47,142 bases of DNA, taken from NCBI GenBank assembly GCA_023450835.1, contig JAEXGM010000153.1, positions 1-47,142 of the forward strand, given 5' to 3'. The notes beneath the pieces are model-generated. The model had not been told where the DNA came from. It saw nothing but the letters and a program-made list of their open reading frames with translations, and ran no database searches. Origin of the DNA: Bacillota bacterium. GTDB lineage: Bacteria; Bacillota; Clostridia; Lachnospirales; Lachnospiraceae. The position numbers were made by a program, and so were the translations under genes. Positions 23,181 through 30,266 of this stretch are shown one piece after another. Position 1 is the first letter of the stretch. Each line of letters starts with the position of its first letter.

Positions 23181-23849
23181 CTACAGCCCTCTTTCACTGA
23201 TATTTCTGATTGTACTCATAATATGCTCATGAGCCAGCATTTCTGCCTTCTCCCCGTCTCTCTGACGGATAGCGTCCAATATGGCATTGTGCTCTTTATT
23301 GGAATTGGCCGCTCTTAGATCAGAAGCAAGGGTAATCTTTCGAATTCTTTGTACATAATGATGAAAATCCGATAGAATATGGTTTAATATCTTACTGTTG
23401 GATGCCTCATATATTAATTGATGGAATTTATTGTCCAACTCCACTATTTGCTCGTGATGCTCTTTTTTTGCATGAAATTCCGAAAGATAAACAACCTCTT
23501 CCAGTTCGTCAATCTGCTCCTGGGTTATGTATTCACAAGCCCATTTTGCACATAGGCCTTCCAGATAAGAGCGGATAATATAGATGTCATGGATGTCCTT
23601 CTCTGAAATCTCATTCACATAAGCTCCCTTATTGGGCACGATATTAACAAGGCCTTCCAGTTCAAGCTGCCTTAAGGCCTCTCTTACCGGTGTTCTGCTG
23701 ACTCCCAGCTCCTGTCCGATAGAAGCCTCTTTCAGCTCGTCATTTTGTTTATATCTGCCCGCCAGGATATCTTCTCTGATTTTTGTAAATACCCTGCCTC
23801 GAAGAGAATATTTATCCGTGTTTTCGTTATGAACATCTTTTTCGCCCAC
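23181..23849 (-). CDS. GntR-family (FCD) transcriptional regulator of the citrate synthase operon
   Basis: The N-terminal winged helix (about 15-80) has the GntR pattern VFTKIREDILAGRYKQNDEL, LGVSRTPVREALRQLELEGL and NKGAYV. The C-terminal all-helical FCD domain (about 88-215) has IIRSYLEGLCAKWA, ELDNKFHQLIYEASN and EHNAILDAIRQRDGEKAEML, where the Asp and His residues are those that bind metal and a small carboxylate in this class. Translation starts at GTG 23849 after TAGGAGG. It is the last gene of the operon, 10 bases after isocitrate dehydrogenase. A GntR-type palindrome covers the operon's own -10, so autoregulation is likely; the effector could be citrate or a related acid. Confidence 0.93.
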   Translation of the reverse strand: MGEKDVHNENTDKYSLRGRVFTKIREDILAGRYKQNDELKEASIGQELGVSRTPVREALRQLELEGLVNIVPNKGAYVNEISEKDIHDIYIIRSYLEGLCAKWACEYITQEQIDELEEVVYLSEFHAKKEHHEQIVELDNKFHQLIYEASNSKILNHILSDFHHYVQRIRKITLASDLRAANSNKEHNAILDAIRQRDGEKAEMLAHEHIMSTIRNISERGL

Positions 23850-23859
23850 AAAATTCCTC

Positions 23860-25020
23860 CTAAAGCTTTTTAATGGTCTCCATCAGATAATCAGCAAACT
23901 CAGCACTGGTAGCACCGGTATTTCTTCCTGTAATGACTAATTTTCTTTCCGTTACAGTGCAAATATCAAGTGCCTTATAGAGTTTATCTGCTTCTTCCTG
24001 ATAGCCGATATGTGATAAAAGCATCGCACCTGCGCGAATTACGCTGCAGGGATCTGCATAGATTTCTCTTCCTTCGTCCACCATTCTGGGTGCAGAACCG
24101 TGAATGGCTTCAAACATTGCATATTGTTTACCGATATTGGCACTGCCCGCTGTTCCGACACCACCCTGGAACTCAGCAGCTTCATCCGTAAGAATATCCC
24201 CATAGAGATTAGGAAGTACAAGCACCTGAAAATCTCTTCTTCTCTTCTCATCCACCAGTTTGGCAGTCATAATATCTATATACCAGTCGTCTGCCTCTAT
24301 ACCGGGATATTCCTTTGATATTTCTTTAAAGATATCCAGGAACTTACCATCGGTTGTTTTAATAATATTAGCCTTTGTTACTGCTGTCACTCTTGTCTTT
24401 CCGTTTGCCTTGGCATATTCAAAAGCAGCACGGATAATTCTTTCGGTTCCCTGGCTGGTTACAAAGGTAAAGTCAACTCCTAAATCCTCTGTTACAGGGA
24501 AGCCTTTACTGCCGACAGCATAAGCTCCTTCCGTATTCTCACGGAAAAAGGTCCAGTCAATTCCCTGCTCCGGTATACGAACAGGACGCATATTAGCGAA
24601 TAAATCCAGTTCCTTTCTCATGGCAACATTGGCACTTTCCACATTAGGCCACGGGTCCCCTTTTCTGGGAGTGGTGGTGGGTCCCTTTAATATCACATTA
24701 CAGGTCTTCAGCTCTGCCAGGACATCCTCAGGAATTGCTTTTAAGGTTTCTGCTCTGTGCTCAATAGTAAGTCCATCAATGGTCTTAAATGAGACTTTAC
24801 TTTCTTTAACTTCCTTCTCTAAAAGAAATTCCAATACTCTTTGTGTCTGTCCTGTTATGGCAGGTCCGATACCGTCTCCGCCGCAGACTCCGATTGTGAT
24901 TTCCTCCAGTTCTTTGTAGTTAACAAAGTCGGCCTGACCTTTCATAGCTTCCACACGTGCTAACTGTTCTTCCAAAAGTTTTCCGAATTTTTCTTTTGCT
25001 GCCTCTATGTACCCTGCCAT
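23860..25020 (-). CDS. icd: Isocitrate dehydrogenase (isocitrate/isopropylmalate dehydrogenase family)
   Basis: Oxidative decarboxylation of isocitrate to 2-oxoglutarate. From ATG 25020 (AAAGGAG 5 bases upstream) the nucleotide region GGDGIGPAI is at 47-55. The substrate phosphoserine-type site is ESANVAMRKELDLFANMRPV (Ser129, Asn131, Arg135, Arg145), with FRENTEGAYA (Arg160, Tyr167) and the metal Asp region LPNLYGDILTDEAAE. HGSAP follows near the C terminus. Ser129/Asn131 fit isocitrate rather than isopropylmalate. A 35-residue N-terminal extension precedes the core. Cofactor preference is not certain. It is co-transcribed with the Re-citrate synthase; no aconitase gene is in the window. Confidence 0.85.
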   Translation of the reverse strand: MAGYIEAAKEKFGKLLEEQLARVEAMKGQADFVNYKELEEITIGVCGGDGIGPAITGQTQRVLEFLLEKEVKESKVSFKTIDGLTIEHRAETLKAIPEDVLAELKTCNVILKGPTTTPRKGDPWPNVESANVAMRKELDLFANMRPVRIPEQGIDWTFFRENTEGAYAVGSKGFPVTEDLGVDFTFVTSQGTERIIRAAFEYAKANGKTRVTAVTKANIIKTTDGKFLDIFKEISKEYPGIEADDWYIDIMTAKLVDEKRRRDFQVLVLPNLYGDILTDEAAEFQGGVGTAGSANIGKQYAMFEAIHGSAPRMVDEGREIYADPCSVIRAGAMLLSHIGYQEEADKLYKALDICTVTERKLVITGRNTGATSAEFADYLMETIKKL

Positions 25021-25181
25021 CTTAACTCCTTTCGTGAACATCAATCTTTTGCTTGATATTCCTGTATGCATGTTAGAGAGTATCCAAACGATGCATATTT
25101 CTTCTTTTTGTTTGTTCTTATGTGTCTTGGTTTTTCGCTTCTGTCTTTTTATTTCTGCATAGACTTCCGGTTAATCAGGCA

Positions 25182-26561
25182 CTATACTGTGGCTTCTTTT
25201 ACTTCTGTAATGACTCCGATAAGCTCTTCGTCTGTTATTACGGTAACGCGGCCGCCGTCATATTCTTTATCAACCCATTCCTTTACCTTAATTACCAGAG
25301 AATCATTTTTATCAACAGCATCATTCCCCTTCAGCTTAAAATAGCTATTAATCCAGTGGGCAATGCCCGCAAGACCTGAGGTATTGGATACCGCAACTAA
25401 CACGGGTCTGTTTAAGAATTTCTCAGTATCAAATATATTATAAATCTCTTCATTTTTCAATAGCCCATCCGCATGAATTCCTGCTCTTGTAACATTAAAG
25501 TTCTTTCCTACAAAAGGAGTTCTGGGCGGTACCTTATATCCGATCTCCTTGGCAAAATAATCTGCAAGCTCTGTAATTACGGTAGTATCCATGCCGTCAA
25601 GGGTTCCTTTTAACTGGGCATACTCAAATACCATAGCCTCTAAAGGTGTATTGCCGGTGCGTTCTCCGATCCCAAACAAAGAACAGTTTACTCCGCAGGC
25701 ACCATACAGCCAGGCTGTAGTAGAATTGGTCACCGCCTTATAGAAATCATTATGTCCATGCCATTCCAATAGCTGCGGCGGGATTCCCGCATGGGTTACA
25801 AGGCCGTAAATAATCCCCTGGACACTTCTTGGAATAACCGCGCCGGAGAAATTAACTCCATATCCCATGGTATCACAGGCCCTTACCTTTACCGGTATAT
25901 TATACTGCTCTCCCAATCTCATAAGTTCCATACAAAAGGGAATAACAAAACCGTGAATGTCCGAACGTGTTATATCTTCCAGATGGCATCTTGGTGCAAC
26001 TCCCGTTTCAAGACATTCCTGAACAATATTCAGATAATGGTTCATAGCCTCTCTTCTGGTCATCTTCATCTTGTAGAAAATATGATAATCCGAACAGCTT
26101 ACCAAAATTCCGGTTTCCTTCATTCCGATATCCTTCACTAACTGGAAATCCTTCTTACTGGCTCTGATCCAGGAAGTAACCTCCGGAAACTGATATCCTT
26201 TTTCCATACATTTGTATACGGCATCCCGGTCCTTCTTACTGTATAGGAAAAATTCACTTTGTCTGATAATACCTTTTGGTCCGCCCAGCCTGTGGAGGTG
26301 GTCATAGATTGTTACTATCTGTTCAGTAGAATAAGGAGCTCTGGATTGCTGTCCGTCACGAAAAGTAGTATCTGTTATCCATATCTCTTCCGGAAAGTTA
26401 TGTGGCACTATTCTGTCATTGAAGGCTATCTTGGGAACTTCATCATAGGGAAATAAATTTCTGAAAACATTTGGCTGCTCTACATCAACCAGAGTATACA
26501 AATGCTCTTCCAGCTGAAGCAGGTTATTGTGACGGTTCATAAATACTTTCCTGTTTTCCAT
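25182..26561 (-). CDS. Re-type citrate synthase (HMGL-like/isopropylmalate synthase superfamily)
   Basis: Condenses acetyl-CoA and oxaloacetate with Re stereochemistry, as first shown in Clostridium kluyveri. The protein has the DRE-TIM metallolyase signature DTTFRDGQQ (64-72), CHLEDITRSD, VRACDTMGYG and the metal-binding WHGHND, followed by GIGERTGNTPLE. The C-terminal part has KNFNVTRAGIHADGL and no leucine-binding LeuA regulatory domain. The length of 459 matches Re-citrate synthase rather than LeuA or homocitrate synthase. ATG 26561 has AGGAG 7 bases upstream. Neighbouring isocitrate dehydrogenase and a GntR regulator support a role in 2-oxoglutarate and glutamate synthesis. Homocitrate synthase is the main alternative. 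Confidence 0.85.
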   Translation of the reverse strand: MENRKVFMNRHNNLLQLEEHLYTLVDVEQPNVFRNLFPYDEVPKIAFNDRIVPHNFPEEIWITDTTFRDGQQSRAPYSTEQIVTIYDHLHRLGGPKGIIRQSEFFLYSKKDRDAVYKCMEKGYQFPEVTSWIRASKKDFQLVKDIGMKETGILVSCSDYHIFYKMKMTRREAMNHYLNIVQECLETGVAPRCHLEDITRSDIHGFVIPFCMELMRLGEQYNIPVKVRACDTMGYGVNFSGAVIPRSVQGIIYGLVTHAGIPPQLLEWHGHNDFYKAVTNSTTAWLYGACGVNCSLFGIGERTGNTPLEAMVFEYAQLKGTLDGMDTTVITELADYFAKEIGYKVPPRTPFVGKNFNVTRAGIHADGLLKNEEIYNIFDTEKFLNRPVLVAVSNTSGLAGIAHWINSYFKLKGNDAVDKNDSLVIKVKEWVDKEYDGGRVTVITDEELIGVITEVKEATV

Positions 26562-26656
26562 CGCTTCGCTCCTCATTCTTTTAATTGTTTTATGTATAAA
26601 ATATTGTCAGCAGACTATAGGTACACAACCTGCCGGCCATTTTATTAATCTGCCTT

Positions 26657-26685
26657 ATTGTATACAATTATACTTGTGTTGTCAA
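26657..26685 (-). promoter_or_regulatory. Promoter of Re-citrate synthase operon with overlapping GntR-type operator
   Basis: On the minus strand TTGACA (26680-26685), 17-bp spacer, TACAAT (26657-26662). The 12-bp perfect palindrome ATTGTATACAAT (26657-26668) covers the -10 and the adjacent spacer. Its TTGTATACAA core is typical of FCD-type GntR operators. Confidence 0.75.
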
Positions 26686-26846
26686 GAACAAATTTTACAA
26701 TGCAATTTGATGTTGTATCATCACGTTACCTTAATAAACTATCATATTTTTTGTGGAAACGCAAGAAATCATTACTGGGAATTTATTATAATTCATTATA
26801 AGATTTATTATCGTCGTTTTACCTTTTCTTTTTGTATCAGGTATAC

Positions 26847-26852
26847 TATAAT
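26847..26852 (+). promoter_or_regulatory. -10 element for carbamate kinase gene
   Basis: TATAAT 67 bases before the start codon; the -35 (TTTTCT at 17 bp) is weak. Confidence 0.4.
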
Positions 26853-26879
26853 AAGCATATCTATTTCGTAAGGTAAGGT

Positions 26880-26903
26880 GGGGCTGTTGCAAAATGAAGC
26901 CCC
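26880..26903 (+). other. Leader hairpin just before the arcC ribosome site
   Basis: GGGGCT (26880-26885) pairs with AGCCCC (26898-26903), ending 3 bases before AAAGGAG. It may influence ribosome access. Confidence 0.4.
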
Positions 26904-26918
26904 GGGAAAGGAGTTATT

Positions 26919-27851
26919 ATGCCAAAGAAGAGAATAGTAATCGCCCTTGGCAGAAATGCTTTTGGTGATACATTTCCTGAACAGCAGAAGGCAGTTAAGA
27001 AAGCAGCAAAAGCAATTGCAGATTTGATTGAAGATAATTACGATATCGTTATCACCCACAGCAACGGCCCTCAGGTTGGTATGCTGCATACGGCTATGAC
27101 AGAATTTTCAAGATTGGATAACCACTACACTGTGGCTCCAATGTCCGTCTGCAGTTCTTTAAGCCAGGGCTACATGGGATACGACCTTCAGAATATACTT
27201 CGTACAGAGATCTTAAACAGAGGTCTCTATAAACCGGTCGTCACTATTATAACCCAGGTGAAGGTGGATCCCTTTGATGAAGCCTTTGCCAATCCCTCAA
27301 AAGTCATCGGAAGATATATGTCCGAAGAGGAAGCGGTAAAAGAGGGAGAAAAAGGCAACCACGTTGTAAAAACCGAAAAGGGCTACCGCAGAATTATTGC
27401 TTCTCCAAAGCCCCTTGAAATCTATGAAATTGATTCAGTTAATGCCCTGCTTGCCGCAGGACAGGTTGTAATTGCAGCAGGCGGCGGCGGTATTCCTGTG
27501 TTAGAACAGGGAACGGTATTAAAAGGAGCAAGTGCTGTAATTGAGAAGGATGCCACCAGCGAATTGCTGGCTGAGGCAGTAGATGCCCAGGTACTTTTAT
27601 TTCTGACAGGCGTAGATAAAGTATGTTTAGGTTTTGGGAGTGCCAATGAGCGCCCTATAGATACCCTGACAGTTTCTGAGGCCAAAGATTATATCCGTGA
27701 TAATGTTTTTGAGGCAGGTTCTATTCTTCCTAAGATTGAGGCCTCTGTCAAATTCATAGAAAGCGGAGAAAACCGTGAAGCTATCGTCGGTAATATTGAT
27801 AAAGCTTTAGATGCAGTACGCGGTAAAACAGGTACACATTTTATCAGGTAA
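26919..27851 (+). CDS. arcC: Carbamate kinase
   Basis: Interconverts carbamoyl phosphate plus ADP with ATP plus carbamate, usually making ATP in catabolism. The amino-acid-kinase fold shows VIALGRNAF at the N terminus (most members have ALGGNAL), THSNGPQVG, VIAAGGGGIPV, VIEKDATSELLAE and FLTGVDKV. The C-terminal GSILPKIEASVKFIESG is typical of the family. The length of 310 is normal. AAAGGAG precedes the ATG by 6 bases. It stands alone: no arginine deiminase, ornithine or other carbamoyltransferase genes lie nearby, so the source of carbamoyl phosphate cannot be inferred. Confidence 0.95.
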   Translation: MPKKRIVIALGRNAFGDTFPEQQKAVKKAAKAIADLIEDNYDIVITHSNGPQVGMLHTAMTEFSRLDNHYTVAPMSVCSSLSQGYMGYDLQNILRTEILNRGLYKPVVTIITQVKVDPFDEAFANPSKVIGRYMSEEEAVKEGEKGNHVVKTEKGYRRIIASPKPLEIYEIDSVNALLAAGQVVIAAGGGGIPVLEQGTVLKGASAVIEKDATSELLAEAVDAQVLLFLTGVDKVCLGFGSANERPIDTLTVSEAKDYIRDNVFEAGSILPKIEASVKFIESGENREAIVGNIDKALDAVRGKTGTHFIR

Positions 27852-27868
27852 ACAGCCTGTTCATTAAC

Positions 27869-27916
27869 AAAAAGCCTTCCCACCTAAGAGCAATTTCTTT
27901 GATGGGAAGGCTTTTT
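27869..27916 (+). terminator. Terminator after arcC
   Basis: AAAAAGCCTTCCCA (27869-27882) pairs with TGGGAAGGCTTTTT (27903-27916), a 14-bp perfect stem ending in T residues. Confidence 0.9.
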
Positions 27917-27961
27917 ACATCAGATAATTCATCCACAATATCTTACCTAATTATAGGATAT

Positions 27962-28104
27962 GGGCGTCAAAAGGTCAGTCTTTCTAAGTGGGACGGCAAT
28001 TTGCACAAAGCAGAAAGACTTATGCGCTGGTTCCAAGGCGCATTCGTTCTTTCTGCTTTGTGCAAATTGCCTGTAAACAGATTGAAACAGGGCTTTTGAC
28101 GCTC
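27962..28104 (+). mobile_element. Palindromic MITE-like element, copy 1
   Basis: A 143-bp unit with terminal inverted repeats GGGCGTCAAAAG / CTTTTGACGCTC (11 of 12 pair). Inside are perfect 23-bp arms (27995-28017 and 28049-28071) beginning GGCAATTTGCACAAAG, around a loop that itself holds ATGCGC/GCGCAT. No coding sequence. It may be a non-autonomous transposable element or a structured RNA. Confidence 0.65.
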
Positions 28105-28127
28105 AAGTTATTATATCAAGTTATTAT
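28103..28127. repeat. Tandem direct repeat TCAAGTTATTAT between the two palindromic elements
   Basis: Two exact 12-base copies (28103-28114 and 28116-28127) with a 13-base period, in the 29-base gap between the elements. Could be duplicated target sequence. Confidence 0.7.
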
Positions 28128-28133
28128 GTGATT

Positions 28134-28285
28134 AGCCCGACAAATGACTTGATTTCATACATACACAGGTAAATTGTACAAAACAGAAAAATTCATGCGC
28201 CTATGGAAATGTATTAGAAGGCCTTTTCTCAGACTGTTTTGTGCAATTTACCGTCCCCTTGTGAAAGACTGCCCCTTTGCCGGGT
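28134..28285 (-). mobile_element. Palindromic MITE-like element, copy 2 (inverted, diverged)
   Basis: A 152-bp unit whose inner arms GGTAAATTGTACAAAACAG (28168-28186) and 28234-28252 pair with one mismatch and resemble those of copy 1. Its right flank (CCGTCCC...GAAAGACTG, 28251-28271) is the reverse complement of copy 1's left flank (CAGTCTTTC...GGGACGG). Copy 2 therefore lies in the opposite orientation. Ends AGCCCGACAAA and TTTGCCGGGT remain partly complementary. Confidence 0.6.
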
Positions 28286-28301
28286 TTAATGATTATATTA
28301 C

Positions 28302-30095
28302 TTAAATAACATAGTTACTTAAATCTTCCTGGAAGTTCTGTATCATGGTATCGAATACTGCTATTTGCTCTGTAAGTCTCTTAATCTGCTCTACATATAC
28401 GGTAACATTGGAGTTAGCTTCCTGAGTGGAGGCGGAATTTTCTTCTGCAATGGCAGCAAGATTCTGAATGCCATCAAATAGTACCGCGATATTATCTGCT
28501 TCTGACTTCAGCTCCGATGAATTCTTAATCAGGTATTCCGAAACCACTTTCAGGTTCTGGTTCATCTGGCTGGACTTCATAACGGCATCTGTCAATTTGG
28601 TATTCTCATTCTCCAGCACGGAATATTGGGTATCAATGCCTTCTACCACAACACCGATACTGGATGCAAAGGTCGTAAGACTGTCATTAATCTGTTTTAC
28701 TGCCTGATTCGTTTCCTCGGAGAGCTTTCTTACCTCCTCTGCTACCACGGTAAAACCTTTTCCGGCTTCTCCGGCTCTGGCGGCTTCAATAGATGCATTT
28801 AAAGCCAGTAAGTTGATCTGTTTGGCAATGGAAGCTACAATTAATACGATTTGGGTTATGGCGTCCGCGTTGTTCTTTAAATCTGTACTTTCCTTCTTGA
28901 TATCACTGAAGCTGTACAGTACGTTCGTTATCTGTGCTGCCGTAGCCTGTACATTTACAAAGCTTTCCTCGATACCGGTAACCGCCTCTTCTATCTGGGT
29001 CTTATTTGACTGCCCTTCATTGGAGATATTGGTGACATTCTGAACACTGCCGTCCAATATGGTAATGGCTTTTGTAGTATCTTCTGCCTGTGTTATGGCG
29101 GCTTCTGCAACCTGGTCAAGAACAGTGGTTATATCATCGGAAGTATTCTTCATGGTACCTGCAATTTCAGAAACCGACTTATTAAAGGTATAGAGTTCAT
29201 CTACAATTGCGTTAAAGCCAATGAAATCTTTCTGGATATTTCTCTTTATTTCATTAATCTGTTCCATGTAAGCTTCATATTCATCACCGGACTTCAAGGT
29301 TATGGACTCTACAAATTTACGTTCACTTAAGTACTTTAATTCCTTCATGATCATTTTCTTGGGCCTGTTTAAAAGACTAGCGGAAATGAAAGAAATCAAG
29401 AATGCCACTGCTGCAATAATCACTGTCTTTGTAATACCCTGAGACAGAATCAGGGAGGCTGCCGCTACTGCCAATGTATTTACAATAGATGCTTTTAAGG
29501 AGGTATTTCTTATAAAGCCAAAAGATAAAATCCTGTTTATGCGGTATTTCTTTGTAGATTGTATTTCTTTCTCAAATGTCAGCTTTAACTGGGTCTCTTC
29601 TTCTTTCTGATATATGATTTCAATATTCGCATTTTCATTGAAATGCTTGATTGCACCATGGGTCAATCCAATCAGATAATCTATCATTCCTCTTTTGGAA
29701 CGGTAGGTAAACAGTATTTCATGGGAAGAGATCGGAACTACATCGAGAATAGGAGGTTTGGCACCACGAAAACGCTTCATTACAATAACATGGACATCAT
29801 TCATGGATTTTAAAAACTGATAGGCAGAGTCATGGCGAAAGAATCCGGGATAAAGCTTGCTAAAGGTCTTGATATTCTCTTCACCCATGATATTCCATAT
29901 TTCTTTTGTTGTTTTGCCCATTTGGTTTCCGATGTGATCGACAATTCCTCTTGCAACCCTATCTTCAACATCTTCGAAAGGAGTAAATATATGCTCATTG
30001 GAAAGATTAAAATTCTTCAACGCACTATTTACAACTTCATTGCCGTACAACTTCCTGCAGGACTCTACCCAGGATGAAACAACGGTACCCTTCAT
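28302..30095 (-). CDS. H-NOX-containing methyl-accepting chemotaxis protein (heme gas sensor)
   Basis: An N-terminal H-NOX domain (1-180) is followed by two membrane helices (about 205-245), then a cytoplasmic MCP signalling domain with the hairpin tip INLLALNASIEAARAGEAGK. The heme proximal ligand is His102 (MNDVHVIV), and the propionate-binding Y-x-S-x-R is Tyr131, Ser133, Arg135. Pro115 is present. Trp9, Asn74 and Tyr140, the distal network that stabilises O2 in the Caldanaerobacter Tar4 H-NOX, are all at the same positions. O2 binding is therefore expected as well as NO. The short gap between the helices means sensing is by the cytoplasmic heme domain. AAGGAGG precedes the ATG by 6 bases. 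It is probably an aerotaxis/NO receptor. Confidence 0.93.
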   Translation of the reverse strand: MKGTVVSSWVESCRKLYGNEVVNSALKNFNLSNEHIFTPFEDVEDRVARGIVDHIGNQMGKTTKEIWNIMGEENIKTFSKLYPGFFRHDSAYQFLKSMNDVHVIVMKRFRGAKPPILDVVPISSHEILFTYRSKRGMIDYLIGLTHGAIKHFNENANIEIIYQKEEETQLKLTFEKEIQSTKKYRINRILSFGFIRNTSLKASIVNTLAVAAASLILSQGITKTVIIAAVAFLISFISASLLNRPKKMIMKELKYLSERKFVESITLKSGDEYEAYMEQINEIKRNIQKDFIGFNAIVDELYTFNKSVSEIAGTMKNTSDDITTVLDQVAEAAITQAEDTTKAITILDGSVQNVTNISNEGQSNKTQIEEAVTGIEESFVNVQATAAQITNVLYSFSDIKKESTDLKNNADAITQIVLIVASIAKQINLLALNASIEAARAGEAGKGFTVVAEEVRKLSEETNQAVKQINDSLTTFASSIGVVVEGIDTQYSVLENENTKLTDAVMKSSQMNQNLKVVSEYLIKNSSELKSEADNIAVLFDGIQNLAAIAEENSASTQEANSNVTVYVEQIKRLTEQIAVFDTMIQNFQEDLSNYVI

Positions 30096-30266
30096 AAATT
30101 TCCTCCTTAAACTATTATTTTATGCTAAAAACTATCAAAATCCCTAATTTTAACTTATAATTCTTTCCTCATTATAAATCATCTTTTTTAGAAAAACAAT
30201 ATGGTAAAGTATCACACTTATTTTTCGTGCATAGAATGAATATTATAATCAAGGATGGTGGCAAAA

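Noticed and set aside
27962..28285. CRISPR array
   Set aside because: Only two units, in opposite orientation, without regular spacers; long arms indicate palindromic elements.
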